Both the position numbers and the translations under genes were made by a program. Positions 17,524-26,830 of a stretch of 39,962 bases of DNA are shown piece after piece. The first letter of the stretch is position 1, and each line of letters opens with the position of its first letter. The notes under the pieces were generated by a model. That model was not told the origin of the DNA. It saw nothing but the letters and a program-made list of their open reading frames with translations, and searched no databases. Source of the stretch: Frischella japonica (GTDB lineage: Bacteria > Pseudomonadota > Gammaproteobacteria > Enterobacterales > Orbaceae); the NCBI RefSeq assembly GCF_014489845.1, contig NZ_JABURY010000004.1:37072-77033 (forward strand), written 5' to 3'.

Positions 17524-18531
17524 ATGCATGGGTTTTATCAACGTCATTTTTTACGATTATTAGATTTTACACCAACTGAAATTTACACACTTATTGCTTT
17601 AGCTATCGATTTAAAACGCGCTAAACGGGAAGGAACAGAACAACAATATTTAGCAGGTAAAAATATTGCGCTGATATTTGAAAAAGATTCTACTCGAACT
17701 CGTTGTGCTTTTGAAGTAGGGGCGTTTGACCAAGGTGCTCGTGTTACTTATTTGGGACCAAATGGTAGTCAAATAGGTCATAAGGAATCTATTGCCGATA
17801 CTGCAAGAGTACTAGGAAGAATGTATGATGGTATTGAATATCGTGGTCACGGGCAAGAAATTGTCGAAACATTAGCCAAATATGCTGGTGTTCCGGTGTG
17901 GAATGGGTTAACTAACGAAGCTCATCCAACGCAAATTATTGCTGATTTTATGACCATGCAAGAGCATATTGGTAACCGAAAATTAGAGAGTGTTAAATTT
18001 GCTTACTTGGGCGATGCTCGTAATAATATGGGTAATTCGTTAATGGAAGGCGCGGCATTAATGGGAATGGAAATTCGCTTAGTTGCACCGAAAGCTTGTC
18101 AACCCGATCAAAGTTTAGTTGAACAATGTCAAACGATTGCAGCCAAAACGGGGGCTAAAATTATTTTAACCGAAGACGTTGCTGAAGGCGTTAAAGGGGT
18201 TGATTTTCTTTATACTGACGTATGGGTATCAATGGGAGAGCCAAAAACAGTCTGGGATGAACGTGTAAAATTATTGGCACCTTATCAGATCAATCAGAAT
18301 GTCATACAGTTAACTCAAAACCCAAATGTTAAATTTATGCATTGTTTACCTGCGTTTCATGATATGAAGACAACGGTTGGTCAGCAAATGGCAGCTCAAT
18401 ATGGGTTAACTAATGGACTTGAAGTTACGGATGATGTATTTGAGTCACATTATAGTATTGTGTTTGATGAAGCGGAAAACCGTTTACATACCATCAAAGC
18501 GGTCATGGTTGCAACATTAAGTAAGGACTGA
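17524..18531 (+). CDS. argF: ornithine carbamoyltransferase
   Basis: Encodes 335 aa, against 334 for E. coli ArgF/ArgI. The carbamoyl-phosphate loop STRTR is at about residues 56-60, HPTQ at about 137, and the ornithine-side HCLPAFHD motif near residue 275. The enzyme makes citrulline from ornithine and carbamoyl phosphate in the cytoplasm. TAGGAG precedes the ATG at good spacing. It is divergent from carAB, so supplier and consumer of carbamoyl phosphate share one ArgR-controlled region. The symbol argF is used for the family; argI would be equally valid. Confidence 0.97.
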   Translation: MHGFYQRHFLRLLDFTPTEIYTLIALAIDLKRAKREGTEQQYLAGKNIALIFEKDSTRTRCAFEVGAFDQGARVTYLGPNGSQIGHKESIADTARVLGRMYDGIEYRGHGQEIVETLAKYAGVPVWNGLTNEAHPTQIIADFMTMQEHIGNRKLESVKFAYLGDARNNMGNSLMEGAALMGMEIRLVAPKACQPDQSLVEQCQTIAAKTGAKIILTEDVAEGVKGVDFLYTDVWVSMGEPKTVWDERVKLLAPYQINQNVIQLTQNPNVKFMHCLPAFHDMKTTVGQQMAAQYGLTNGLEVTDDVFESHYSIVFDEAENRLHTIKAVMVATLSKD

Positions 18532-18995
18532 TGATAAGGTCAAGTCACTATTTTTAAATAAGAACATTGGGTTCAATCATCTTATTGACGTTTTAACGAT
18601 TGATTTAGTCAAATGAAAATTGATTCTTATAACAAATGCAAAGGAATCGTTGTTAATCGATTCCATTTTAAATATTATTTATCGCAAGATACTTAAAACC
18701 ATCGTTTAGTTTATCTCACTTGATTTTACTATATTTTGGGTATGCGCTAACAAATCAAGCTATGATGAAAGTTTTACAAGAAATGAAAGATTATTCGCTA
18801 TGGTATTTTTTAAACTGACGTTTTTATCTTATTGATATAATTTCAAACCTATTTGAAAAAAATATAACTGATAATTAACTGTTATTGAAAGTGACTGGCA
18901 AAACTGAATATGAGTATCTTTCGAAAGTTATGTAACTTTATGGAAAAATACTCATTTAAGTTAAATCACATTATGAATTGCTAAAATCAGATCTG
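18532..18995. other. 464-bp convergent gap between argF and hslO
   Basis: No gene is supported here. It contains a probable argF terminator (18643-18664) and a nested palindrome at 18911-18954. The outer arms of the palindrome are tgagtat/atactca, with an internal aaagtta/taacttt stem. A reading frame of only 18 codons at 18762-18818 (starting MMKVLQEMKDY) lacks a ribosome-binding site. The stretch may be decayed coding sequence, but no family can be recognised. Confidence 0.5.
18643..18664 (+). terminator. probable argF terminator
   Basis: A 7-bp stem ggaatcg/cgattcc with an eight-base loop lies 112 bases after the argF stop and is followed by attttaaatattattt, a broken T run. It is a moderate match to an intrinsic terminator. 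Confidence 0.5.
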
Positions 18996-19886
18996 TTAAT
19001 GTTTAATGGTTCGTTGTTGATGACGAAGGTTTTCAACATCAATTTTATCAAAAATATAATGTGTACCACAATAATCACAATGCATATCAATTTTACCATC
19101 TTCTGCCAAAATTGTATCAACTTCTTCTTTTGGCAAAGTAACCAAGGTGTCTTCACAACGCTTTTTGGAACAACGGCATTTAAAAACGACATTTTGTGCA
19201 TCAAAAAGCCGGACCTCTTCTTGATGATAGAGTCGAAATAGGATTTCTTCGGCAGGTAGACCAAAAAGTTCTTCAGGTTTTAAGGTTTCTGCTAAAGTTG
19301 ATAAATGATCAAATGCATCATGTGTTTCGTCACTGGTAGGTAAAACTTGCAAAAGTAATCCAGCTGCAACAACTTGATTTTGATATATACCAGTTTTAAT
19401 TAATAAACGAGTTGGTAATTGTTCAGATTGCTTAAAATAATTTTCAATACAGCCTGTAATGGTATCTGCTTCTAGTGCAACGATACCTTGATAACGTTCT
19501 CCGTGTTCCGGCATAATTGTGATCACAATATAACCATTGCCTACCATTTCTTTTAAAGAGGTACTCTCTATAATGCTACCATTCACTCTGGCAATACCAC
19601 GCATTTGTTGCTCGCTGTTACCGTTAATAACGGCTAGACTTAATGGACCATCACCTTGTAATTGAACCGTAATATCACCTTTAAATTTTAATGTCGCGGT
19701 AAGTAAACTAGTGGCAACAAGTAACTCACCCAGTATGTTTTGTACTGCTAAAGGATAATCCTGAGTATTTAAAATATGTTGATAGGTTTCATTTAAATTA
19801 ACCAACTCACCACGTACAGCGTGATTATCGAATAAAAAACGAGATAACTTATCATGTAAAATTGTTGGATTATGCGATTGTGTCAT
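18996..19886 (-). CDS. hslO: Hsp33 redox-activated chaperone
   Basis: Encodes 296 aa; E. coli Hsp33 has 292. The C-terminal redox switch has C237-x-C239 and C270-x2-C273, the four zinc-binding cysteines. Oxidation releases zinc and unfolds this domain, which turns on the holdase. The N-terminal substrate-binding domain contains [20 protein letters not shown]. It is cytoplasmic and protects proteins during oxidative or bleach stress. It lies 20 bp after hslR with GGAG ahead of the ATG, the same order as in E. coli. An additional cysteine (C244) sits in the linker. Confidence 0.96.
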   Translation of the reverse strand: MTQSHNPTILHDKLSRFLFDNHAVRGELVNLNETYQHILNTQDYPLAVQNILGELLVATSLLTATLKFKGDITVQLQGDGPLSLAVINGNSEQQMRGIARVNGSIIESTSLKEMVGNGYIVITIMPEHGERYQGIVALEADTITGCIENYFKQSEQLPTRLLIKTGIYQNQVVAAGLLLQVLPTSDETHDAFDHLSTLAETLKPEELFGLPAEEILFRLYHQEEVRLFDAQNVVFKCRCSKKRCEDTLVTLPKEEVDTILAEDGKIDMHCDYCGTHYIFDKIDVENLRHQQRTIKH

Positions 19887-19906
19887 AGTAACTCCAAGTG
19901 AATAGA

Positions 19907-20299
19907 TTATTCACCATATTTAAATTTAATTAAATTTCGACGTTCTTTTTTATCCGGCCGTCTATCCGGGTGGGGCATGGTTAAAGAACCAAGTTTACGT
20001 GCTTGGGCTATATTTTCACGTTTAATAATACTTTGTTGGGTTTCTTGATAAAGTCGTTGACTTTCACTCGCTGAACGACGCTGTTCACTTATGGCTAAAA
20101 TGATGACTGTTTTTTCATCATGACCTTGTCTCAGTTTTAATTCAGCTCCGACTTCAACGATTTTTCCTGGCTTTGTTCTTTGTCCATTATAATGAACTTT
20201 ACCCCCATCGACCATTTCTTTAGCAATAGAACGGGTTTTATAAAAACGTGCCGCCCAAAGCCACTTATCGAGCCGAGTTTGATAATGGTCGCCATTCAT
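19907..20299 (-). CDS. hslR: Hsp15 ribosome-associated heat-shock protein (S4 domain)
   Basis: Encodes 130 aa, against 133 in E. coli. An N-terminal S4 RNA-binding fold opens with [16 protein letters not shown], followed by [15 protein letters not shown]. The C-terminus is rich in lysine and arginine ([18 protein letters not shown]). Hsp15 binds free 50S subunits that carry a nascent chain and assists their recycling. AAGGGA precedes the ATG. It probably shares a transcript with hslO, and possibly with the AsmA-family gene 55 bp upstream. Confidence 0.95.
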   Translation of the reverse strand: MNGDHYQTRLDKWLWAARFYKTRSIAKEMVDGGKVHYNGQRTKPGKIVEVGAELKLRQGHDEKTVIILAISEQRRSASESQRLYQETQQSIIKRENIAQARKLGSLTMPHPDRRPDKKERRNLIKFKYGE

Positions 20300-20354
20300 A
20301 TTTTTTCCCTTGAAAGTTTATATTTCATTAACAATAGTGCTTAAATTTAGTAAA

Positions 20355-21989
20355 TCAATGGTCGAGCATTATATTTTTGCTAATTATGTAACGATCATTA
20401 TCAATTATTAATACGCCATCTAAATTTAAAGGATATAATGTACCATTTAACTCAGTCGTAAATTTTTCCGATTCCAAAGGGTTTCTAACCATATGCCAGG
20501 CGGAAAGAATTTTACTATTTATCCCATGTGCATTAATCGTGAATGATTGTACTTCTTTTGTTGTTAAACATCCTTTTCCTTCTAAAAATCCACTTTCGAC
20601 TAAACTACTAAATGTTAAATCAGTACAAATGGGTTTGAAGTTTAATATCAAGTCGGGCTTTTCTAATTTTACTCGATTTAAAATACCATTTTCCGCTTTA
20701 ATTGACACCGTTCCAGTTAATTTAAGCGTATTAGCGTTAGACAGAATCTCAACATTTTTTCCAAAGGTTTCAAATGCATTAAATTGAAAAGGTAAAAACG
20801 GGTCAGTTGAAATAATTAAACTTGGCATTAAAGTAAATTGCTTAATCTTAATATGGGTAAAAAGTTCATTAAATCCATTAACTTTTGTTAATGAATTATA
20901 CCAGTTATTCGGTAGTTCATAATGGATTCCAGAAGCAATCAGGGAATTAACGTTCAATATTTTATTTTGTATATTACCAGAAAAAGTAAAATTCCCTTTA
21001 TTCCAGATAGCAATGGCTTTTTCTATAGTGAGCTGATTATCATTAGAATGCCATTGTAAAAGTGGGTTATCAAACTGTTGATCATATAATATTAAACTTT
21101 CGGCATTAAAGGTTAAATCAGATTTATCTATCTGCCAACCTTGATTGTAATTAAGGTGAGTAATCTCCAAATTACCTTTTTCAATAGTAACATCAGGTAA
21201 TTTTAAGCTGCTATTTAAAATAGACAATTTTTTTATGGTTATTTTAGGTATATTCGTCAAGTATTTAGCTAATTGATTATCAAAATTATCCTGATAATTA
21301 AATTTATTAATTTTTAACTGATCAATTAATAAAGAATGATCGGCAAGTATACTTGCTTTCCCTATAATAGCACTTTGCGCAATATTACCACCAAAATTAA
21401 TGAAATTGAGCTGACGATCAGTTTGGTTACCCTGGATAATCAATGAATCTAAATGCCAATTATTATAACTAGCTTTTTCAACGGTAAAATTGAACCGGCT
21501 ATTAATGTCTTTATTTAAAAGCTGTGAATTCCAAGGTTCAACCCCACCATAGATATTAGTTAAGTTAATGTTTGTATTTTCAGTTGCATTTTCATAATTA
21601 ATTGAAACATTTTTGAGTGATAATATCTGAGCGTCGAAATCATCTTGTATATTAGACGAAATGTGAATATCACCATTTTCAATAAATAGATAATTAAATG
21701 TATGATATTGGAATAAGTCGTTTGTGTTTAAACCAACGATTAATTTTTCAGCATCGAAATTATTTGCTTGAGTTTTACTTTGAATGCGAATATTTTCAAA
21801 GGTAATTTCATAAGGATGAGTAATGGAATGAGAAACTTTTCCAATCGAAAATTCATAATCGGGGATTAAATGAGATAATATTTGCCCTGCATATTTTGCT
21901 CCCCAAGTCGTTTGTAAGAAAAAATACGGTAAAATAATACCAAACCATAATAGGGCGATAAAACTAAAAAATTTTATACGATTAAACAT
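20355..21989 (-). CDS. yicH: AsmA-family inner-membrane-anchored protein, YicH-like
   Basis: Encodes 544 aa; E. coli YicH has 569. One N-terminal transmembrane helix (about residues 7-27) is followed by the YicH-type sequence FLQTTWGAKYAG and a DYEFSIGKVSHSITHPYEITFENI stretch, then YGGVEPWNS near residue 150. The rest is a long beta-rich periplasmic region, as in AsmA-like proteins, a superfamily thought to carry lipids between membranes. The exact role of YicH is not established. In E. coli it is not next to hslR, so the neighbourhood differs. The ATG has no good ribosome-binding site. The symbol is by similarity recalled from memory, not by a search. Confidence 0.75.
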   Translation of the reverse strand: MFNRIKFFSFIALLWFGIILPYFFLQTTWGAKYAGQILSHLIPDYEFSIGKVSHSITHPYEITFENIRIQSKTQANNFDAEKLIVGLNTNDLFQYHTFNYLFIENGDIHISSNIQDDFDAQILSLKNVSINYENATENTNINLTNIYGGVEPWNSQLLNKDINSRFNFTVEKASYNNWHLDSLIIQGNQTDRQLNFINFGGNIAQSAIIGKASILADHSLLIDQLKINKFNYQDNFDNQLAKYLTNIPKITIKKLSILNSSLKLPDVTIEKGNLEITHLNYNQGWQIDKSDLTFNAESLILYDQQFDNPLLQWHSNDNQLTIEKAIAIWNKGNFTFSGNIQNKILNVNSLIASGIHYELPNNWYNSLTKVNGFNELFTHIKIKQFTLMPSLIISTDPFLPFQFNAFETFGKNVEILSNANTLKLTGTVSIKAENGILNRVKLEKPDLILNFKPICTDLTFSSLVESGFLEGKGCLTTKEVQSFTINAHGINSKILSAWHMVRNPLESEKFTTELNGTLYPLNLDGVLIIDNDRYIISKNIMLDH

Positions 21990-22125
21990 ATAGATATGAT
22001 ATAAATTATAATAATTGTTTTTTAGATAATAATTATTATACGCGATTTTTTTTGAGATAAAATTGATAGTTCATATTTAATTTAATTTAATTAAGTTATT
22101 GTTACTTTATGTAATATATTATTAC

Positions 22126-22153
22126 TTGCCTTATCAAAAATACGCGCTAATAT
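22126..22153 (+). promoter_or_regulatory. greA leader promoter
   Basis: TTGCCT (22126-22131), a 16-base spacer and TAATAT (22148-22153) predict a start near 22160. The spacer ends in gcgc. Transcription from here would meet a terminator at 22179-22205 before reaching greA, leaving a short leader RNA of about 45 nt. Confidence 0.65.
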
Positions 22154-22159
22154 ATTGAT

Positions 22160-22205
22160 TAAAAGATTACATACAACACTCCCTTTTACAAGGGAGCGTT
22201 TTTTT
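22160..22205 (+). ncRNA. GraL-like leader RNA of greA
   Basis: Between the predicted start and the terminator lies an RNA of about 45 nt that ends at the hairpin in front of greA. E. coli greA has the same arrangement, where terminated leader transcripts are called GraL. Here the assignment rests on position and architecture, not on sequence identity. Boundaries are approximate. Confidence 0.5.
22179..22205 (+). terminator. attenuator-type terminator in the greA leader
   Basis: The stem ctccctt/aagggag with a four-base loop (ttac) is followed by cg and seven consecutive Ts. It is a textbook intrinsic terminator, but it sits about 70 bp upstream of greA on the same strand, with no gene ending there on that strand. 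This makes it an attenuator. Confidence 0.85.
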
Positions 22206-22277
22206 ATTGCTTATTGAAATTCAGCGATTGAATTTAAATTGATTTTATAAGGAATAAATATTAAAGGTGAGATTATT

Positions 22278-22754
22278 ATGCAACAGATTCCAATGACAGT
22301 TAAAGGCGCCGAACTGTTACGAGCAGAACTTGAAGAATTAAAGAATATTAAACGACCACAAATTACTGCCGCTATTGCTGAAGCAAGGGCTCATGGCGAT
22401 TTGAAAGAAAATGCAGAATATCATGCCGCACGTGAACAGCAAGGATTTTGTGAAGGTCGAATTCAAGAAATAGAAGGGAAATTGTCACAAGCACAAATTA
22501 TTGATATAACTAAAATGAAAAATACTGGTCGAGTGATTTTTGGTGCAACAGTAACGGTGTTAAATATTGATAATGATGAAGAGATAACTTATCGTATCGT
22601 TGGTGATGATGAAGCTGACTTTAAACAAAATTTAATTTCTGTAAATTCACCCATTGCACGAGGGTTGATTGGTAAAGAAGTGGATGATACCGTTTCGATT
22701 AAAACGCCTGGCGGTGATGTGGAATTTGATATCTTAAAGGTTGATTATATTTAA
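22278..22754 (+). CDS. greA: GreA transcript cleavage factor
   Basis: Encodes 158 aa, identical in length to E. coli GreA. The N-terminal coiled-coil hairpin bears the acidic tip residues D41 and E44 in [18 protein letters not shown], which coordinate Mg2+ in the RNA polymerase active site. The C-terminal FKBP-like domain is nearly canonical ([19 protein letters not shown]). GreA rescues backtracked RNA polymerase by stimulating RNA cleavage. AGGTGAG precedes the ATG. Regulation by the leader terminator upstream is likely. A bidirectional terminator follows. Confidence 0.98.
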   Translation: MQQIPMTVKGAELLRAELEELKNIKRPQITAAIAEARAHGDLKENAEYHAAREQQGFCEGRIQEIEGKLSQAQIIDITKMKNTGRVIFGATVTVLNIDNDEEITYRIVGDDEADFKQNLISVNSPIARGLIGKEVDDTVSIKTPGGDVEFDILKVDYI

Positions 22755-22755
22755 C

Positions 22756-22785
22756 AAAAAATGCCGCATCAAGCGGCATTTTTTT
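22756..22785. terminator. bidirectional terminator between greA and yhbY
   Basis: The stem atgccgc/gcggcat with loop atcaa is flanked by aaaaa on the left and a T run on the right. It therefore has a T tract in either direction and can serve both convergent genes. Confidence 0.9.
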
Positions 22786-22796
22786 AAAACATTAAA

Positions 22797-23093
22797 TTAG
22801 GCTTTTGGTAAATTGATTTTTTGTTCTTTACTTGGTTTAAATAGTGTGAGAATTGAACCGATGAGTTGGATTTGTGTTGCACCACTTTCACGAATAATAG
22901 CTTCACAAATTAATTTTTTTGTTTCACGATCTTCTGCTGAAACTTTTACTTTAATTAATTCGTGGTAAGTAAGGGCATTTTCAATTTCAGCCATTACGCC
23001 TTCGGTTAATCCGTTTGCTCCAATCATCACGAGAGGCTTGAGATGATGGGCTTCACCTTTTAAATATTGCTTCTGTTTATTCGATAAATTCAT
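22797..23093 (-). CDS. yhbY: YhbY ribosome-assembly RNA-binding protein (CRM domain)
   Basis: Encodes 98 aa, against 97 in E. coli. It is a single CRM (CRS1-YhbY) domain with GANGLTEGV near residue 25, ELIKVKVSAEDRETK in the middle and the terminal IGSILTLFKPSK strand. The E. coli protein binds pre-50S particles and helps assembly. It is divergent from rlmE, which modifies 23S rRNA, so two 50S-maturation genes share one 103-bp promoter region, as in E. coli. Confidence 0.95.
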   Translation of the reverse strand: MNLSNKQKQYLKGEAHHLKPLVMIGANGLTEGVMAEIENALTYHELIKVKVSAEDRETKKLICEAIIRESGATQIQLIGSILTLFKPSKEQKINLPKA

Positions 23094-23196
23094 TTAATTT
23101 ACTATCATTAAGGGTTGTATTTTTGATATTCTACCCTTATATAATACAGAAATTCAATGGTTATTCACCAATGTGAATATAAATTAAGGATTTAGC

Positions 23197-23823
23197 GTGA
23201 GTAATAAAAAACGATCAGCCAGCTCAACACGTTGGTTAAATGAGCATTTTAAAGATCGATTTGTCCAACAGGCACAGAAAAAAGGATTACGTTCTCGAGC
23301 CTGGTTTAAATTAGAAGAGATTCAAAATACTGATAAATTATTTAAAACTGGTATGACCGTAGTAGATTTAGGCGCAGCCCCTGGTGGATGGTCTCAATAT
23401 GTTGCTAAAGTGATTGGCAATAAAGGCAGAATTATTGCTTGTGATTTATTACCTATGGATCCTATCGTAGGTGTTGACTTTTTACAAGGTGATTTCCGAG
23501 ATGAAGCTGTATTAACAACTTTATTGGAAAGAGTCGGTGAAGAAAAGGTTAATGTGGTAATGTCTGATATGGCGCCGAATATGAGTGGACAGCCAGCAGT
23601 GGATATCCCTCGAGCTATGTATTTAGTTGAATTAGCATTAGATATGTGTCGTGATGTCTTGGCACCGAATGGTAGTTTTATTGTTAAAGTTTTTCAAGGA
23701 GAGGGTTTCGAACAATATTTGAAATCAATTCGTGAAATGTTCAGAGTGGTTAAAATTCGTAAACCAGAGGCATCTCGTGCTAGATCGCGAGAAGTTTACA
23801 TTGTTGCATCAGGTAGAAAGTAG
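23197..23823 (+). CDS. rlmE: 23S rRNA (uridine-2552 2'-O) methyltransferase
   Basis: Encodes 208 aa, against 209 in E. coli RlmE/FtsJ/RrmJ. The SAM motif is [12 protein letters not shown] at 57-68, and the catalytic tetrad K38, D124, K164 and E199 is intact. The enzyme methylates U2552 in the A-loop on the 50S subunit, a late assembly step. The GTG start is supported by AAGGA at good spacing. A TATAAT at 23140-23145 is a plausible -10, although its -35 is poor. It lies ahead of ftsH, an arrangement that is heat-shock controlled in E. coli. Confidence 0.97.
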   Translation: MSNKKRSASSTRWLNEHFKDRFVQQAQKKGLRSRAWFKLEEIQNTDKLFKTGMTVVDLGAAPGGWSQYVAKVIGNKGRIIACDLLPMDPIVGVDFLQGDFRDEAVLTTLLERVGEEKVNVVMSDMAPNMSGQPAVDIPRAMYLVELALDMCRDVLAPNGSFIVKVFQGEGFEQYLKSIREMFRVVKIRKPEASRARSREVYIVASGRK

Positions 23824-23848
23824 CCAGTTGTTTTTTTTTGTAGTACTA

Positions 23849-23876
23849 TTGTGCTTTATTTTAATACTAGCATAAT
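23849..23876 (+). promoter_or_regulatory. possible ftsH promoter
   Basis: TTGTGC (23849-23854), a 16-base spacer and CATAAT (23871-23876) lie in the 78-bp rlmE-ftsH gap. It is a fair sigma-70-like match. ftsH may also be read from the rlmE promoter. Confidence 0.4.
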
Positions 23877-23901
23877 CCATTATTTTTGAGGGGTTTTTCT
23901 T

Positions 23902-25812
23902 TTGAACGACATGGTAAAAAATCTGCTAATTTGGGGTGTTATTGCTGTTGTATTAATTGCTGTTTTTAATCAATTTAATTTAATGTCAGGCAATACTCAA
24001 AGAGTGGATTATACAACATTTAATACGGATATTATTAGCGGTAAACTTAAAGAAGTTCATATTGATGGTAAAGAAATAAAGGCCATCACTAAAAATAATA
24101 ACAGTTACGTGACTTATATTCCTTATCAAGATCCTAAATTAATGGATGTATTGAATGTTAATCACGTACCAACATTTGGTACACCAGCTGAAAAAAGTAA
24201 TATATTTATTACCATATTAATTTCATGGTTTCCAATTATCCTGTTAATAGGTTTCTGGCTCTTCATGATGCGGCAAATGCAAGGTGGAGGCAGAGGTGGG
24301 CCGTTGTCGGTTGGAAAAAGTAAAGCAAAAATGCTTACCCCTGATCAAATCAAAACGAAATTTACTGATGTTGCCGGCAGTGAAGAAGCTAAGCAGGAAG
24401 TAACAGAAGTCGTTGATTTTTTACGTGATCCAAGTAAATATCAGAAATTAGGTGGTCGTATACCTAAAGGTATTTTAATGGTTGGACCACCAGGGACAGG
24501 GAAGACATTATTAGCCAAAGCGATTGCAGGTGAAGCTAACGTTCCGTTTTTTAGTTTATCTGGTTCAGATTTTGTGGAAATGTTCGTTGGTGTTGGCGCT
24601 TCACGAGTGCGAGATCTTTTTGAGCAAGCCCGTAAACATGCTCCGTGTATCATTTTTATAGATGAAATTGATGCGGTAGGCCGAAAACGCGGTGGCGGTT
24701 CAATGGGTGGGCATGATGAACGTGAACAAACATTGAATCAAATGCTAGTTGAAATGGATGGGTTTGAAGCAAATAGCGGAATTATCGTCATTGCTGCAAC
24801 TAACCGCGTGGATATTCTTGATCGTGCTCTATTGCGACCAGGACGTTTTGATCGTCAGGTACAAATTGGTTTACCAGATATGAAAGGTCGGGAGCAAATT
24901 TTAGCCGTACATGTTCGTAAAGTCCCTCTTGATAATAATGTTGATTTATCTATTTTAGCGCGTGGAACGCCCAACTATTCAGGTGCCGATCTTGCTAACC
25001 TAGTAAATGAAGCCGCATTATTTGCCGCTCGTCGTAACAAACGTCTAGTTAGTATGGATGATTTCGAAGATGCTAAAGATAAAATTAATATGGGAACGGA
25101 ACGTCGTTCGTTATCAATGACGACAGAACAATTAACCAATACTGCGTATCATGAAGCTGGGCATGCGATTGTCGGTTATTTAGTACCAGAACATGATCCA
25201 TTGCATAAAGTGACCATTATTCCACGAGGTCGAGCATTAGGAGTTGCATTCTTTTTACCTGAAGGCGATCAAATAAGTAAAAGTCGCACGCAATTTGAAT
25301 CAGAAATTTCAACAGCTTATGCAGGTAGAATCGCCGAAGGATTGATTTATGGCGAAGATAAAATTACATCAGGTGCATCAAGTGATATTCAGTATGCTTC
25401 AAGAATTGCACGAGCTATGGTGACAGAATGGGGCTTCTCTGAACGTTTACCACCGGTATTATTTGAGTATGAAGAATCGTCTTATGGACCGTTGAAAAAG
25501 ATTTCTGATAGTACAGCTAAAATCATCGATGAGGAAGTTGATGCGATTATTCAGCGTAACTATAACCGAGCAAAACAGATTTTAGCTGATAATATTGATA
25601 TTCTTCATGCAATGAAAGATGCATTGTTAAAATATGAAACAATTGGTATTAAACAAATTGACGAATTAATGCATCGTAAACCTGTGACACCACCAGATGA
25701 TTGGACAGAGAAAGATGAACAAACCGCCAGGAAAACACTGAATGAAACAAATAGTGAATTGGCTGATTCAACTCATTCCACATCAAAGGATGAGTCAAAA
25801 GACGAAGACTAA
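23902..25812 (+). CDS. ftsH: FtsH membrane-anchored ATP-dependent zinc metalloprotease
   Basis: Encodes 636 aa; E. coli has 644-647. Two transmembrane helices (about 6-25 and 101-123) bracket a periplasmic domain. The AAA module has Walker A GPPGTGKT (195-202), Walker B IFIDEID (251-257) and the arginine fingers in RPGRFDR. The protease has HEAGH at 417-421 and the third zinc ligand D495. The TTG start is preferred because GAGGGG lies at ideal spacing and the following ATG (23911) would be too far; the N-terminus MNDMVKN resembles the longer form of the E. coli protein. FtsH degrades membrane proteins and cytoplasmic regulators and is modulated by HflKC. The conserved FLGR segment after D495 is missing. 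Confidence 0.97.
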   Translation: MNDMVKNLLIWGVIAVVLIAVFNQFNLMSGNTQRVDYTTFNTDIISGKLKEVHIDGKEIKAITKNNNSYVTYIPYQDPKLMDVLNVNHVPTFGTPAEKSNIFITILISWFPIILLIGFWLFMMRQMQGGGRGGPLSVGKSKAKMLTPDQIKTKFTDVAGSEEAKQEVTEVVDFLRDPSKYQKLGGRIPKGILMVGPPGTGKTLLAKAIAGEANVPFFSLSGSDFVEMFVGVGASRVRDLFEQARKHAPCIIFIDEIDAVGRKRGGGSMGGHDEREQTLNQMLVEMDGFEANSGIIVIAATNRVDILDRALLRPGRFDRQVQIGLPDMKGREQILAVHVRKVPLDNNVDLSILARGTPNYSGADLANLVNEAALFAARRNKRLVSMDDFEDAKDKINMGTERRSLSMTTEQLTNTAYHEAGHAIVGYLVPEHDPLHKVTIIPRGRALGVAFFLPEGDQISKSRTQFESEISTAYAGRIAEGLIYGEDKITSGASSDIQYASRIARAMVTEWGFSERLPPVLFEYEESSYGPLKKISDSTAKIIDEEVDAIIQRNYNRAKQILADNIDILHAMKDALLKYETIGIKQIDELMHRKPVTPPDDWTEKDEQTARKTLNETNSELADSTHSTSKDESKDED

Positions 25813-25826
25813 TTAATTTGATAATA

Positions 25827-25852
25827 GAAAACGCGCTCAAGCGCGTTTTTTT
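25827..25852 (+). terminator. intrinsic terminator after ftsH
   Basis: The stem aaaacgcgc/gcgcgtttt with loop tcaa is followed directly by a T run. It lies between ftsH and folP, implying that folP has some expression of its own or depends on read-through. Confidence 0.88.
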
Positions 25853-25877
25853 ATAATTTATTTAAAGTGATAATGTT

Positions 25878-26714
25878 ATGGAAATTAAATTTAATCAGCA
25901 TACGATGGATCTAACGTTTCCTCATGTAATGGGAATATTGAACATGACACCAGACTCTTTTTCTGATGGAGGTCATTATAATACTATTGATGCAGCAATG
26001 CGTCGGGTAGATCAAATGGTGCAAGCAGGTGCTACTTTTATTGACGTGGGTGGTGAATCTACCCGACCAGGTGCAGCTGAAGTTTCAGTTGATCAAGAGC
26101 TAGATCGAGTCATCCCCATTGTTGAGAGAATTGCAACATATTATGATGTTTGGATTTCTGTTGATACCTCAAAACCGCAGGTTATGACTGAATCTGCAAA
26201 GGTCGGTGCTCACTTAATCAATGATATTAGGGCGTTAACAATGCCGGGTGCATTGGAAGCAGCGCAACAATCGGGACTACCTGTATGTTTGATGCACATG
26301 CAAGGTGATCCACAAACAATGCAACAAGCACCCTATTATGAAAATGATATTTATGAAGATGTTAATCAATTTTTTACTCAGCATATACAACGTTGTATCG
26401 AAGCTGGCATTGAGCGACAAAAAATTATTCTCGACCCAGGTTTTGGTTTTGGAAAAACTTTGCAACATAATTATCGTTTATTAGCAAAGTTGGCAGATTT
26501 TCATCATTTTGGTTTGCCAATTTTAGTCGGTATGTCTCGTAAATCAATGATTGGACAAGTACTTAATGTTCCTCCTTTAGAAAGAACGATTGGCAGTATA
26601 ACTTGTGCTGTTATTGCTGCTATGAATGGTGCACAAATACTTCGTGTCCATGATGTAAAAGAGACATTCGATGCGTTACGACTTGTTCAAGCAACACTAG
26701 CAGAGCAAGATTAA
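25878..26714 (+). CDS. folP: dihydropteroate synthase
   Basis: Encodes 278 aa, against 282 in E. coli. The pterin- and pyrophosphate-binding signatures are MGILNMTPDSFSDGG (14-28), IDVGGESTRPG (about 55-65), LINDIRAL, LDPGFGFGKT and VGMSRKSMIG. The enzyme joins p-aminobenzoate to 6-hydroxymethyl-dihydropterin pyrophosphate in folate synthesis and is the target of sulfonamides. The loop phenylalanine in DSFSDGG and the proline in STRPG, positions commonly altered in resistance, are the ancestral residues. It keeps the conserved order ftsH-folP-glmM. Confidence 0.97.
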   Translation: MEIKFNQHTMDLTFPHVMGILNMTPDSFSDGGHYNTIDAAMRRVDQMVQAGATFIDVGGESTRPGAAEVSVDQELDRVIPIVERIATYYDVWISVDTSKPQVMTESAKVGAHLINDIRALTMPGALEAAQQSGLPVCLMHMQGDPQTMQQAPYYENDIYEDVNQFFTQHIQRCIEAGIERQKIILDPGFGFGKTLQHNYRLLAKLADFHHFGLPILVGMSRKSMIGQVLNVPPLERTIGSITCAVIAAMNGAQILRVHDVKETFDALRLVQATLAEQD

Positions 26715-26716
26715 TT

Positions 26717-26745
26717 CATTAATTTTTAGATTAAATTAATGAAAA
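26717..26745. repeat. AT-rich hairpin between folP and glmM
   Basis: A perfect 11-bp stem (ttcattaattt/aaattaatgaa) with a seven-base loop starts just after the folP stop. No T run follows, so termination is doubtful. A 3'-end processing or stabilising role is possible. Confidence 0.45.
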
Positions 26746-26764
26746 CAAGATTGCTAAAAAGACG

Positions 26765-26792
26765 TTGTTAATTTATTGTTATTAACTGTAAT
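26765..26792 (+). promoter_or_regulatory. possible glmM promoter
   Basis: TTGTTA (26765-26770), a 16-base spacer and TGTAAT (26787-26792) lie about 40 bp before the glmM start. The match is moderate in AT-rich DNA. Confidence 0.4.
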
Positions 26793-26830
26793 GAGTCGAC
26801 TAAAGTATTATTTAACAAGGAGTGGTAGGA

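Noticed and set aside
18762-18818. An 18-codon reading frame (MMKVLQEMKDY...) between argF and hslO
   Set aside because: No ribosome-binding site, no recognisable family, and a frame this short is expected by chance in AT-rich DNA.
18978-19241. Open frame antisense to the zinc-domain end of hslO
   Set aside because: It overlaps the essential cysteine-rich region of hslO on the opposite strand and resembles no family.
23109-23139. taagggt/accctta inverted repeat ahead of rlmE as an operator
   Set aside because: The arms are only 7 bp with a 17-base loop, and the -35 it would overlap is poor, so it is not distinguishable from chance.
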